Shown: positions 16,889-25,093, counted from the stretch's first letter. The stretch: DNA of 45,990 bases from Phenylobacterium sp. (GCF_004299445.1 NZ_SCTC01000081.1:1-45990); one strand, 5' to 3'. Notes: generated from the letters alone by a model not told the origin. Program-made: numbers and translations.

Positions 16889-17839
16889 TTAAGGGAGGGA
16901 AGGCTCCGCCGCGTAGGTGAGGCTCACGAAGACGTCCTCGAGGTCGGGGTCTTCGGTGGAGATGTCCTTGATGTGCAGGCCCGCGGCGCGGATGGCGGCC
17001 AGCACCTGCTCGACGCTGGACTGGCCCGTGCGGTAGCTCACCGAGAAGCCGCCGGCCTTGATCAGCTTGGTCTCGAAGCCGGGCAGCGCGGGGGCCTCGG
17101 TCACGGGCTCTTCCGGCGTCACCAGGACGTGGCGCATGTCCATCCGGCGCAGCAGCGTGGTCGTGGGCTCGCAGGCCACCACCTGGCCGCGGTTGACGAT
17201 GGCGATCTGGTCGCAGAGCTCCTGGGCCTCTTCCAGGTAGTGGGTGGTGAGCACGATGGTCACGCCCTTGCGGTTCAGCTCCAGCACATAGTTCCAGAGC
17301 TGCTTGCGCAGCTCGACGTCGACCCCGGCGGTGGGCTCGTCCAGGATCAGCACCGGCGGATTGTGGACCATGGCCTTGGCCACCATCAGGCGGCGCTTCA
17401 TGCCCCCCGACAGCTGGCGGACGTAGGCGTTGGCCTTGTCGCCCAGGCCCAGGGCGTTCAGCAGCTCGTCGGACCGGCGCTCGGACTTGGGCACCGCGTA
17501 CATGCCGGCGGCCACCTCCAGCGACTCCTTCGGCGTAAAGAAGGGGTCGGCGGCGATCTCCTGCGGGACCACGCCGATGGCGGCGCGGGCGTCCCTGGGG
17601 TGCGTGTCGATGTCGCGGCCCCAGATCTTCACCTGGCCGCTGGTCTTCTGGCAGAGGCCCGACAGGATGTTGATGAAGGTCGACTTCCCCGCGCCGTTCG
17701 GGCCCAGCAGGCCGAAGATCGACCCTCGGGGAATGGCCAGATCGATGCCGCGCAACGCCTTCATCTCGGGCGTCGTCTTGGTGGCGGCGTAGGTCTTGGT
17801 CAGGCCCTTGGCCTCAATGGCGTATTCGGGGAGATCCAT
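16889..17839 (-). CDS. ABC-type transporter ATP-binding protein
   Basis: A 316-residue ATPase of the DrrA/CcmA-like exporter class. Walker A GPNGAGKS is at residues 46-53, the signature is LSGGMKRRLMVAKAMV, Walker B is LILDEPTAGVD and the switch histidine is in VLTTHYLEEAQ. A C-terminal extension of about 90 residues follows, as in ABC-2 type transporters. The partner permease is normally adjacent, but the flanking genes are a convergent acetyltransferase and a divergent zinc-finger protein. The permease must therefore be elsewhere, or the protein has another partner. The start is the ATG at 17839. Confidence 0.92.
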   Translation of the reverse strand: MDLPEYAIEAKGLTKTYAATKTTPEMKALRGIDLAIPRGSIFGLLGPNGAGKSTFINILSGLCQKTSGQVKIWGRDIDTHPRDARAAIGVVPQEIAADPFFTPKESLEVAAGMYAVPKSERRSDELLNALGLGDKANAYVRQLSGGMKRRLMVAKAMVHNPPVLILDEPTAGVDVELRKQLWNYVLELNRKGVTIVLTTHYLEEAQELCDQIAIVNRGQVVACEPTTTLLRRMDMRHVLVTPEEPVTEAPALPGFETKLIKAGGFSVSYRTGQSSVEQVLAAIRAAGLHIKDISTEDPDLEDVFVSLTYAAEPSLP

Positions 17840-17932
17840 GGGGTCCTATCGTTGACGCGCCGAGCCGTGGTCGCATACCTAGGGCCACGCTGGCGGTGAG
17901 CCAAGCGACCTCCACCAAGGTAGTGACGATCC

Positions 17933-18223
17933 ATGGCCCGCAAAGCCGCTGCTCCGAAGTCCAAGCCCGAACCGGCGCCCGCCAAGGCGGCGCTGATCGT
18001 CGATGCGAACCCGCCCGAGGTGATCACCGTGCGCAGCCACCGCGTCGCCTGCGACGGGATCGGCGGCGCGCTGGGCCATCCGCGGGTGTACCTGGAGATG
18101 GGCGGGGCCGACTTCGTCGAGTGCCCCTACTGCGATCGCCGCTTCGTGCTGGCGCACGGCAGCGAAGGCAAGGAAGACGGACACCTTGCCCCCGGCGTCT
18201 ACGAAGGCTCCGGCGGACACTGA
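17933..18223 (+). CDS. Zinc-finger zf-CHCC domain protein (NDUFS6-like)
   Basis: A 96-residue protein with a basic, proline-rich N-terminus and a C-terminal zf-CHCC zinc-binding domain: Cys in RVACDG, His in GGALGHPRV, and CPYC in DFVECPYCDRRFVL. In alphaproteobacteria and mitochondria this domain is found in the NDUFS6/zinc-finger accessory subunit of respiratory complex I. A role in complex I assembly is an inference from the family; no nuo genes are in the window. The start is the ATG at 17933. Confidence 0.88.
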   Translation: MARKAAAPKSKPEPAPAKAALIVDANPPEVITVRSHRVACDGIGGALGHPRVYLEMGGADFVECPYCDRRFVLAHGSEGKEDGHLAPGVYEGSGGH

Positions 18224-18403
18224 GACCGGGTCGCGCGGCCCGTTCGGCCTGGGGCGCGGCGGCGGCGAAAGCTTGCGCTGCGCGCACGCCCCACGCCTTC
18301 TCTCCCTCCCTTTCACGACGCCGTAGGACCGGATCGACGCTCGGATGGGACAATGCGACGCGCGACGACTTCGCCAGCGCCTGGTCGCGGCGGAGCCGGG
18401 GAG

Positions 18404-19573
18404 CTAGGCGGCTGCCAGCCGGCGGCGGCGCAGGCAGACCCCGACCAGACCGAAACCCCCGATCATGAGCGCCCAGGTCCCCGGCTCCGGCACGGCGCCA
18501 CGGAGGCTGAGGTCGTCGAGCGCGAAGTCGTTGCCCGTCCACTCGAGGTTGCTACCCACCAGCCGCAGATGAGCGGTCGTGCTGGCGCCCGAGAACCAGC
18601 GCAGCGACGCCGACGTCCAGGCGCCGCTCGCATCGGCGCCAAAGCCCCCGACTTCGACATCGTTGATATAGAGCTTCAGGGCGGCGGGGCTGACCGGATA
18701 GGTCGAGGCGATCCAGGCGCCGAAGTCGTAGGGGCGGTTGGCCTGCACGTCGACGCTCTGCGACCAAAGAGTGACGTCAGGATCAAGCGACCCGTTCAGA
18801 ATCATCATTTTGCCCCGGCCGGACGTGTGATCTCCGAAGCCGGCCCACGCGCTGTGATAATCGTTCGCCCGAAGTCCCACGGCGTAGGTCGCAGGCATTC
18901 CGAGGGTCCACGGGCCCGTGGTGTCGACGTAGGCGTACGAGCTTCCAAAGCCGGTGTTGCCCGCCTCAAAGTCGCCGTTGAACAGGAGGTTGGGGGGCAG
19001 TTGCACGGCGGCTTGCAGCTCGCCTTCGAAAGAAATGCCTGAGAGGCCAGGGTTCGCGCCGTTCGTCCCCAGCACCGAATAGCGCACATAGCTCGCGTAC
19101 AGCGGGTCGAGAGTAAGGCTATGGGTGAAGTCGGCGAGGCTCACGGGGCCGGAGGGCACGGAGAAGCTGAACGTCTGCGCCGCGCCGAGGGCCGTCCCGC
19201 CGATTCCCGATATCGCCTGAAGCGAAATCTGGGTCGTATAGTCGTAGACGCCGCCGACGAATGCTCCGTTGCCGCCGCCCGACGTAACCCTGTCGACGAT
19301 GGTGGCGCCGGAGAGCCTGTAGTGGCCGCCCAGCGCCAGATCGATGAAGGACGCCGCGCCCTGGCCTTGCGACGCCCAGTCGGTGTTCGCCGCGTTGCCA
19401 CCCTGGTCGATGGCGTAGCCTGCTTCATAGCCTCCGTAGGATGAAGACGCCGCCGCCGCCGTCGGGACAACGATAGCGGCCTGGGCCGACGTGGCCAGCG
19501 CAACGAGTCCCGCCGCAGCGGACGCCAGTAGCGAGGAACGGGCGGCGAGGGAAAGGCGAACGGCGCGTGACAT
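18404..19573 (-). CDS. PEPxxWA-CTERM sorting domain protein, exported
   Basis: A 389-residue exported protein. The N-terminus is a signal peptide (basic start, then LLASAAAGLVALATSAQA with cleavage after AQA). The C-terminus is VPEPGTWALMIGGFGLVG followed by RRRR, the tripartite PEPxxWA-CTERM signal for exosortase/archaeosortase-type processing. The middle is rich in Ser, Gly, Thr and aromatic residues and looks like two beta-sandwich (galactose-binding or choice-of-anchor type) domains. It is probably a surface or matrix protein. No exosortase gene is in the window. An AGGA about eight bases upstream supports the ATG at 19573. Confidence 0.88.
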   Translation of the reverse strand: MSRAVRLSLAARSSLLASAAAGLVALATSAQAAIVVPTAAAASSSYGGYEAGYAIDQGGNAANTDWASQGQGAASFIDLALGGHYRLSGATIVDRVTSGGGNGAFVGGVYDYTTQISLQAISGIGGTALGAAQTFSFSVPSGPVSLADFTHSLTLDPLYASYVRYSVLGTNGANPGLSGISFEGELQAAVQLPPNLLFNGDFEAGNTGFGSSYAYVDTTGPWTLGMPATYAVGLRANDYHSAWAGFGDHTSGRGKMMILNGSLDPDVTLWSQSVDVQANRPYDFGAWIASTYPVSPAALKLYINDVEVGGFGADASGAWTSASLRWFSGASTTAHLRLVGSNLEWTGNDFALDDLSLRGAVPEPGTWALMIGGFGLVGVCLRRRRLAAA

Positions 19574-19745
19574 AGAACATCCTGCGAAGACGATGCCGCA
19601 GGGTACGAAAAACCTCGCTTCTTCAACAATCTGATCTGAAAGTCAGGCGGCGATCCTATCGTTCGATATGGCTTCTTCCAGCCTCAGCGCAGTCCTGGCC
19701 GCCGGCCCCAAGGCCGGGATGAGGCAGGCGGCCGGAGGGCCGGGG

Positions 19746-19765
19746 CGCGCCTGTCGACAGGCGCG
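19746..19765. other. Perfect 20-base palindrome downstream of dnaN
   Basis: CGCGCCTGTCGACAGGCGCG reads the same on both strands and lies 8 bases beyond the dnaN stop codon. No U-rich tract follows on either strand, so it is not a classical intrinsic terminator. It could be a hairpin that protects the transcript end or assists Rho-independent pausing. Confidence 0.6.
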
Positions 19766-19772
19766 GGCGCAG

Positions 19773-20891
19773 TCACACCCTCAGCGGCATCAGGATGTAC
19801 TGGACGTCCGCGTCGCCCGGGTCGAGGACGAGGGCCGGGTCGTTGGGGCCGCCGAAGCGGAGTTCCATCGAGCCGCCCGAGATCTGGTCGGTGATGTCCA
19901 GCAGGTAGCGGGCGTTGAACGACAGCTCGAAGGGCTCGCCGTCGTAGTCGATCTCGAGCTCTTCCACCGCCTGGCCGGCTTCCATGTTGCGGACCGTCAG
20001 CACGACGCGGCCGCTCTCGATGGCCATGCGCACGCTGCGGCTCTTCTCGGCCGAGATGGTGGCGACGCGGTCGACGGCCTGGGCGAACAGCTTGGCGTCG
20101 ACCATGACCGTGCGGTTGTTGTCCTTGGGGATGACGCGCGCGTAGTCGGGGAAGTTGCCGTCGATGACCTTGGAGGTCAGGGCGGCGCCGTTCATCTCCA
20201 GCCGCACCTTCTGGGCGCTGATCTGCAGGGCGACGTTCTCGCCGGCGTCGTCCAGCAGGCGGCGCATCTCGCCGATGGTCTTGCGGGGCACGATCACGCC
20301 GGGCGCGCCGGCCGAGCCCTCGGGCGCCGGCATGTCGGCCAGGGCCAGCCGCGAGCCGTCGGTGGCCACCGCGCGCAGGCGCGGGCTGCCGTCGACGATC
20401 ACCGTGTGCACGTAGAGGCCGTTCAGGTAGTAGCGCGTCTCTTCGGCCGAGATGGCGAAGCGGGTCTTGTCGATCAGGCGGATCAGGTCGTTCACGTCGA
20501 CGTCGACCGAGCCCGAGAACCCTTCGGCCGACATCACCGGGAAGTCGCCGGCCGGCAGGACCGGCAGGTTGAAGCGCGAGCGGCCGGCGGCCACGGTCAG
20601 GCGCGGATCCTCGCCCGTGAACGACAGGCTGACGTCGGCGCCTTCGGGCAGCTTGCGGACGATCTCGTACAGCGTGTGGGCCGGCGCGGTGATCTGGCCG
20701 GGCTGGTCCACCTGGGCCAGGGCCTCGTCGATGATCTCGAGGTCGAGGTCTGTCGCCGAGAACGTCAGGCGGTCGCGGTCGGCCGACAACAGCACGTTCG
20801 ACAGGATCGGGATGGTGTTGCGGCGTTCGACGGCGCTTTGCACATGGCCAAGCGCGCGGAGCAGTGCGGCGCGTTCGATCGTCAGCTTCAT
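19773..20891 (-). CDS. dnaN: DnaN, DNA polymerase III beta sliding clamp
   Basis: Ring-shaped processivity clamp of DNA polymerase III, 372 residues, with three repeated clamp domains. The opening MKLTIERAALLRALGHVQSA and the C-terminal ILMPLRV are clear beta-clamp signatures. I chose the ATG at 20891 because it matches the universal MKxxIER start; the frame is open 13 codons further upstream. Here dnaN is not next to dnaA, but downstream of hrcA-grpE on the same strand, as I recall for Caulobacter. A GC-rich inverted repeat separates it from grpE, so it probably has its own promoter. Confidence 0.97.
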   Translation of the reverse strand: MKLTIERAALLRALGHVQSAVERRNTIPILSNVLLSADRDRLTFSATDLDLEIIDEALAQVDQPGQITAPAHTLYEIVRKLPEGADVSLSFTGEDPRLTVAAGRSRFNLPVLPAGDFPVMSAEGFSGSVDVDVNDLIRLIDKTRFAISAEETRYYLNGLYVHTVIVDGSPRLRAVATDGSRLALADMPAPEGSAGAPGVIVPRKTIGEMRRLLDDAGENVALQISAQKVRLEMNGAALTSKVIDGNFPDYARVIPKDNNRTVMVDAKLFAQAVDRVATISAEKSRSVRMAIESGRVVLTVRNMEAGQAVEELEIDYDGEPFELSFNARYLLDITDQISGGSMELRFGGPNDPALVLDPGDADVQYILMPLRV

Positions 20892-21035
20892 TCCAGGTCC
20901 CGGCTCACCAATCGCGCACGGTCGAATCAACTCGATACGCGCACGCCCCGAAGGGAGGGGACTGCGGACATTAGCGATTTCGCAAGCCCGGAAAAGGGGA
21001 TCAGGGCCCTACCCACAGCTTTCCCGGCCTGGATG

Positions 21036-21139
21036 CTCCCCTCCCCCTTGCGGGGAGGGGCTGGGGGTGGGGGTGCGAACCTTCGGACTCGGCGTTGACA
21101 CCCCCACTCCCAACCCTCTCCCCGCAAGGGGGAGAGGGC
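21036..21139. repeat. Intergenic inverted repeat between grpE and dnaN
   Basis: Left arm 21036-21075 and right arm 21100-21139 are nearly reverse complements of each other, rich in CCCCTCCC/GGGAGGGG and containing CCGCAAGG or its complement in the centre of each arm. The spacer is about 24 bases. It has the same architecture as families A and B (two hairpin-bearing arms facing each other) but a different sequence, and is the only copy of this type here. Confidence 0.75.
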
Positions 21140-21169
21140 TTACCGCGATAGCCCCGGCAGGGAGGGAAG

Positions 21170-21769
21170 TCAGGCCTTGGTGTCGACGCTGCCGCCGCGG
21201 TCGGCGCCGTCGCCCTCACCGCCATAGGGGTTGGCCCCGCCATCGGCCTTGGGCGCCGCGCCCTTGGCCGCGACCACCACCATGGCCGGACGAACCAGCC
21301 GGCCCAGCAGTTCGTAGCCCGGCTGCAGCGTCTGGATCACGCCGCCCGGCTCGACGCCGTCGCCGGCGGGCTGCTCCATCATCGCCTGGTGCTTGTGGGG
21401 GTCGAACTTCTCGCCCTTGGGCGGGTGGATCTTCTTGAGGCCGTTCTTGTCGAACGCCGACTGCAGCTCCTTGGACGTCATCTCGACGCCGACGACGAAG
21501 TTCTTCACGGCGCCTTCGCCCTCGGGGGCGGCGGCCAGCGCGCGGTCGAAGGTGTCGGCCACGCCCAGCAGGTCGCGGGCGAACTTGGTGATCGCATAGG
21601 CGCGCGCGTCGTTCATCTCGCGCTCGGCTCTACGCTTGGTGTTCTCGGCCTCGGCGGCGTAGCGGAGCACCTGCTCCTTCAGCGCCTTGATCTCGGCGGC
21701 CATCGCTTCGACATCGGCGCCGGCGTCGTCACCGGATTCGAAATCGGCAGGCGTCAGTTCCTCGGACAT
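21170..21769 (-). CDS. grpE: GrpE, nucleotide exchange factor for DnaK
   Basis: Heat-shock cochaperone of 199 residues. The N-terminal long helix (residues about 25-75, IKALKEQVLRYAAEAENTKR) forms the coiled-coil dimer stalk. The C-terminal beta domain has the family pattern FDPHKHQAMM followed by GVIQTLQPGYELLGRLVRPA. The start ATG at 21769 lies 7 bases after the hrcA stop codon, giving an hrcA-grpE operon. The C-terminal tail is glycine- and aspartate-rich and likely disordered. No CIRCE operator (TTAGCACTC-N9-GAGTGCTAA) was seen upstream. Confidence 0.95.
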   Translation of the reverse strand: MSEELTPADFESGDDAGADVEAMAAEIKALKEQVLRYAAEAENTKRRAEREMNDARAYAITKFARDLLGVADTFDRALAAAPEGEGAVKNFVVGVEMTSKELQSAFDKNGLKKIHPPKGEKFDPHKHQAMMEQPAGDGVEPGGVIQTLQPGYELLGRLVRPAMVVVAAKGAAPKADGGANPYGGEGDGADRGGSVDTKA

Positions 21770-21776
21770 CAGACCT

Positions 21777-22802
21777 TCAGCTCTTCATCACCTGGCCCAG
21801 CACCCGGGCGGTGTAGTCCACCAACGGGATGATCCGGGCATAGTTCAATCGCGCGGGCCCGATCACGCCGATCGCGCCCACCACCTTTTGGGCGCCCGTC
21901 ATATAGGGCGCCGCGATGACAGCGGAACCCGAAAGCGAAAAGAGTCGCGTTTCGGCGCCGATGAAGATGCGCACCCCCTGGCCATCGCGCACCCCGTCCA
22001 GAAGCTGGATCAGCTGTTCCTTCTGCTCCAGATCCTCGAAGAGCGACCGGACCCGCTCCAGGTCCTCCAGCGCGTCGCGGTCTTCCAGCAGGTTGGCGCG
22101 GCCGCGGACGATCAGGGCGCGATCCTCGGCCTCGCCCCCGCCCCAAGCCGCCAAGCCGTCCTCGACCAGGCGGGCCGCGGTGGCGTCCAGCTCCAGCCGC
22201 GCACGGTCCAGCTCGACGCGCAGGTCGGCCTTGGCCTCGTTCAGCGTCTTGCCGCGCAGGCGGGCGTTCAGGAAGTTGGAGGCCTCGGTCAGCGCAGACG
22301 GCGTTACGCCTTCCGGAAGGCGGATCAGGCGGTTCTCCACCGTGCCGTCGTCGAAGACCATGATCGCCAGCGTCCGGTCGCCCGACAGCGGCACGAACTC
22401 CACGTGGGTCACGCCGGCGTCGCGCATCGGCGTGACGACCACCCCCGCCCCGCCCGCCAGGCCCGACAGGATCGCCGAGGCCTCGTTCAGGGCATCCTCG
22501 TAGTTGCGGCCATGGGCCAGGAGGCGGGCCTCGATGCTGCGCCGCTCCTCCTCGCCGACGTCGCCCACCTCCATCAGCCCGTCGACGAACAGGCGCAGGC
22601 CGGCATGGGTGGGCCGGCGGCCGGCGCTGACGTGCGGCGCGCCCAGCAGGCCCAGGTGCGTCAGGTCCTGCATGGTGTTGCGGATCGAGGCCGGCGACAG
22701 CGAGACGCCGCCCTTCGACAGGGTGCGCGAACCCACCGGCTCGCCCGTCTCCAGATAGCTCTCGACGATGCGCCGGAAGATGTCGCGGGCGCGGGCGTCC
22801 AT
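21777..22802 (-). CDS. hrcA: HrcA, heat-inducible transcriptional repressor
   Basis: Repressor of the groESL/dnaK heat-shock genes through the CIRCE operator, 341 residues. The N-terminal winged helix opens MDARARDIFRRIVESYLETG, with GSRTLSKGGVSLSPASIRNT as the recognition region. GAF-like and dimerisation domains follow, ending with the conserved MTGAQKVVGAIGVIGPARLN. It is the first gene of the operon with grpE. It is divergent from rph, and the shared intergenic region of about 150 bases holds no CIRCE element that I can see, so autoregulation by HrcA at this site is unlikely. Confidence 0.95.
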   Translation of the reverse strand: MDARARDIFRRIVESYLETGEPVGSRTLSKGGVSLSPASIRNTMQDLTHLGLLGAPHVSAGRRPTHAGLRLFVDGLMEVGDVGEEERRSIEARLLAHGRNYEDALNEASAILSGLAGGAGVVVTPMRDAGVTHVEFVPLSGDRTLAIMVFDDGTVENRLIRLPEGVTPSALTEASNFLNARLRGKTLNEAKADLRVELDRARLELDATAARLVEDGLAAWGGGEAEDRALIVRGRANLLEDRDALEDLERVRSLFEDLEQKEQLIQLLDGVRDGQGVRIFIGAETRLFSLSGSAVIAAPYMTGAQKVVGAIGVIGPARLNYARIIPLVDYTARVLGQVMKS

Positions 22803-22953
22803 GTCGGTGAGACTGGGACCGACGGAAAACGGCGATGGCGTGACAGGGTGCGTCAGGGTTGGCCCATGGACTGTGTACTCCTGATCTAGGATAAGCGCGG
22901 CCCGAAGCGGCGCAAGCTCGCGCCCTCAAAGACAACGCCTGAAAGCCGACGTG

Positions 22954-23670
22954 ATGCGACCTTCCGAACGCGCCCCCGACCTCCTGCGCCCGATCGTCCT
23001 GGAAACGGCGGTGACGCGCTATGCCGAGGGTTCGTGCCTGATCTCGGCCGGACACACCAAGGTGCTGGTCACCGCCAGCCTGGAAGAAGGCGTTCCGGGC
23101 TTCCTGCGCGGCAAGGGCCAGGGCTGGGTCACGGCCGAGTATGGCATGCTGCCCCGCGCCACACACACGCGCGGCCGGCGCGAGGCCGCGGCGGGCAAGC
23201 AGAGCGGCCGCACCCAGGAGATTCAGCGCCTGATTGGCCGCTCGATGCGGGCGATCATCGACCTCAAGGCGCTGGGCGAGCGCCAGATCACTATAGACTG
23301 CGACGTGCTGCAGGCTGATGGCGGAACGCGCACGGCCTCGATCACCGGCGCCTGGGTCGCCCTGCGGCTGGCGACAAAGTACCTGCTGGAAGAGGGCGTG
23401 ATCGCCACCGACCCGATCCTGGACCAGGTGGCGGCGGTGAGCTGCGGGATCTTCAACGGCACGCCCGTCCTGGACCTGGACTACGAGGAAGACTCGAACG
23501 CCGAGGCCGACGCCAACTTCGTGCTCACCGGCAAGGGCGACATCGTCGAGGTCCAGGCCACCGGCGAGAAGCGCGGCTTCAGCCAGGGCGAGTTCGACGC
23601 CCTCTTCTCGCTGGCCCGCAAGGGTATCGGCGAGCTGTGCGAGATGCAGCGGACGGCGACGGCGGGCTGA
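22954..23670 (+). CDS. rph: RNase PH
   Basis: Phosphate-dependent 3'-to-5' exoribonuclease that trims tRNA precursors, 238 residues. Typical segments are MRPSERAPDLLRPIVLE, GWVTAEYGMLPRATHTRGRR and ITIDCDVLQADGGTRTASIT with the catalytic-region acidic residues, and FVLTGKGDIVEVQATGEKRG near the end. The ATG at 22954 is chosen over the adjacent in-frame GTG at 22951. Gene order rph followed by rdgB and hemW is common in alphaproteobacteria. Here a repeat and three minus-strand genes lie between them. Confidence 0.97.
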   Translation: MRPSERAPDLLRPIVLETAVTRYAEGSCLISAGHTKVLVTASLEEGVPGFLRGKGQGWVTAEYGMLPRATHTRGRREAAAGKQSGRTQEIQRLIGRSMRAIIDLKALGERQITIDCDVLQADGGTRTASITGAWVALRLATKYLLEEGVIATDPILDQVAAVSCGIFNGTPVLDLDYEEDSNAEADANFVLTGKGDIVEVQATGEKRGFSQGEFDALFSLARKGIGELCEMQRTATAG

Positions 23671-23675
23671 CCGCG

Positions 23676-23824
23676 CCCTCCCTCCCGCGAGGGGAGGCAC
23701 AGATCGCGAAGCGATCAGGGTGGGGACGTATGGGCCATAGGGCGGGCGCCGGTGAGGATCGCGGCTTCCCCACCCGTCGCCCCCGGACCAGTTCCGGGGT
23801 CGCCACCCTCCCCGGAGGGGAGGG
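23676..23824. repeat. Family B intergenic inverted-repeat element, copy 1
   Basis: Begins 6 bases after the rph stop. The left arm (about 23676-23726) reads CCCTCC...AGATCGCGAAGCGATCAGGG...TGGGG and the right arm (about 23764-23824) mirrors the outer part, ending CCCGGAGGGGAGGG. The 20-base core AGATCGCGAAGCGATCAGGG is identical to the complement of 44510-44529, which marks this as the same family as the elements at 39976 and 44417. No coding potential. Confidence 0.8.
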
Positions 23825-23864
23825 AAAACGAAAACGGCGCCGCCCCTCGCGGGGTCGGCGCCGT
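23824..23864 (-). terminator. Rho-independent terminator of the 34-residue peptide gene
   Basis: On the minus strand the stem ACGGCGCCG-ACCCC pairs with GGGG-CGGCGCCGT around a 4-base loop (23834-23864), and the strand continues TTTTCGTTTTC (to 23824). The stem is 13 or more base pairs with a strong U tract, a textbook intrinsic terminator. It lies 55 bases downstream of the peptide gene stop at 23920. On the plus strand there is no U tract after it, so it does not terminate rph. Confidence 0.85.
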
Positions 23865-23919
23865 GAACGTCCGTGAAGCTGCGGCCTGCTTTCGCGGAAC
23901 CGCGGCGACGGCGCGTGAC

Positions 23920-24024
23920 TTAGAAGAACACGTTGAAACGCATGGCCTGCGGGGGCACGCGCTCGAGTTCGCGCGCCAGCGGGGCGAACATCGCGTCCAG
24001 GAACTTTTCGATCAGGGCGATCAT
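23920..24024 (-). CDS. 34-residue amphipathic peptide
   Basis: Small protein starting MIALIEKFLDAMFAPLAREL and ending MRFNVFF. It is preceded by GGAGGG at six bases from the ATG, a promoter-like pair TTGCCA/TATCTC with 17-base spacing, and followed by an intrinsic terminator, so it forms a complete monocistronic unit. Residues 1-22 form an amphipathic helix with hydrophobic residues at 2, 4, 5, 8, 9, 12, 13, 16 and 20. It would bind a membrane surface or a partner rather than span the bilayer. I do not recognise a family. The frame is open upstream to 24147, but the promoter and Shine-Dalgarno support the short form. Confidence 0.75.
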   Translation of the reverse strand: MIALIEKFLDAMFAPLARELERVPPQAMRFNVFF

Positions 24025-24060
24025 GTCGAACCCTCCATTGTGCAGTGCAACTTGAGCGTG

Positions 24061-24089
24061 GAGATAGGGGTTCGTCTCGGGAATGGCAA
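24061..24089 (-). promoter_or_regulatory. Predicted housekeeping promoter of the 34-residue peptide gene
   Basis: On the minus strand a -35-like TTGCCA (24084-24089) and a -10-like TATCTC (24061-24066) are separated by exactly 17 bases. The predicted start of transcription would give a leader of about 30 bases to the ATG at 24024. The match to the sigma-70 consensus is moderate. Confidence 0.5.
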
Positions 24090-24192
24090 GCATTTCCCGA
24101 CCTGATGAATAAATATGCGCTGCAATGCCGCATGCGAGATGCCGCAACGCAGCACGCTCGAGGGCCGGCTGACCCTCGGCGGGAGGCGGACT

Positions 24193-24429
24193 CTAGGCGT
24201 CGTCCTCATCGAAGCTGTCGTCGGGCCCGGGTTCGTAGACCAGGAGGTCGCCCGGCTGGCAGTCCAGCTCGCGGCAGAGGGCCGACAGGGTCGAGAAGCG
24301 CACCGCGCGGGCCTTGCCGGTCTTGAGGATCGACAGGTTGGCGATGGTCACGCCGACGCGGTCGGCCAGCTCGGTCAGCGACATGCGTCGGTCGAGCAGC
24401 ACCCGGTCGAGGCTAACGCGGATCGGCAT
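24193..24429 (-). CDS. XRE/YozG-type helix-turn-helix regulator
   Basis: A 78-residue DNA-binding protein consisting of one helix-turn-helix domain: MSLTELADRVGVTIANLSIL for helices 2-3, then KTGKARAVRFSTLSALCREL and DCQPGDLLVYEP. The C-terminus is an acidic tail (DDSFDEDDA). This is the YozG-like family that typically sits next to a DUF2975 membrane protein, as here (12 bases after it). It probably controls the operon, responding to or with the membrane protein. That role is an inference from gene pairing. Confidence 0.9.
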   Translation of the reverse strand: MPIRVSLDRVLLDRRMSLTELADRVGVTIANLSILKTGKARAVRFSTLSALCRELDCQPGDLLVYEPGPDDSFDEDDA

Positions 24430-24441
24430 CTGACGGGGCCC

Positions 24442-24969
24442 CTAGATCGTAAGCTCGGCTTCGCGGCGCAGGCGGGCGCCTTCGCGGAACACTTCCGCGA
24501 GCACGAAGACCACAAGGACGGAGAACCAGGCGGTGAGGCCCATGGTGGGCTGGTTGCGTTCGACGCCGGGCAGCAGCGTGCCCACCGCCCAGACCGCGTA
24601 GCGGCCCAGCTCCAGGCCGGCCAGCATCAGGCCGATCAGGCGCAGGCGGGCGACATTGTCGGGATGGAAGGGGTCGCCCGCGGTGAGCGTCGTGAAGATG
24701 CGGCGCAGCGAGCCCACGATGACGAGGATGCCGGCGAGGTAGAGCGCCGCGGCGGCGAGTCCGGCGGTCAGGACGGGACCGCGCTCCAGCAGCTCGGCGG
24801 CTTCGCCGTTGAATTTGACGCCCGACAGGAGGTCGGGATTGAAGCTCAGCAGCAGCGCCGCGAGCGTGATCAGGGAAAGGACGGCGACGCCGATCCACAG
24901 GGCCGCAAAAACCACATCGAGGATGATCTTCAGGAAGCTCGAAACCGAGCCCGGACCCAAGGCGCGCAT
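24442..24969 (-). CDS. DUF2975 membrane protein
   Basis: A 175-residue inner-membrane protein with four predicted membrane helices: FAALWIGVAVLSLITLAALL, GLAAAALYLAGILVIVG, LIGLMLAGLELGRYAVWAVG and AWFSVLVVFVLAEVF. The FTTLTAGDPFHPDN loop between helices 2 and 3 is the DUF2975 signature. It is followed directly by the XRE regulator, the standard partner. The start is the ATG at 24969, preceded by GGGGGAGC. The substrate or ligand is unknown in the family. Confidence 0.9.
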   Translation of the reverse strand: MRALGPGSVSSFLKIILDVVFAALWIGVAVLSLITLAALLLSFNPDLLSGVKFNGEAAELLERGPVLTAGLAAAALYLAGILVIVGSLRRIFTTLTAGDPFHPDNVARLRLIGLMLAGLELGRYAVWAVGTLLPGVERNQPTMGLTAWFSVLVVFVLAEVFREGARLRREAELTI

Positions 24970-25093
24970 GTCTCTGGTAGCTCCCCCTTCTTTGGTTTCG
25001 TCGTGATCCGCGCCGGCGGCGGGTGGTCGTTCAGACCGGGGCCAGCGCCGGGGCGGATCGTTGGACGAACCTCATGCTCTCGGACTTCGGAGC

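Noticed and set aside
22803..22953. CIRCE operator upstream of hrcA
   Set aside because: No TTAGCACTC/GAGTGCTAA pair is present in the intergenic region.
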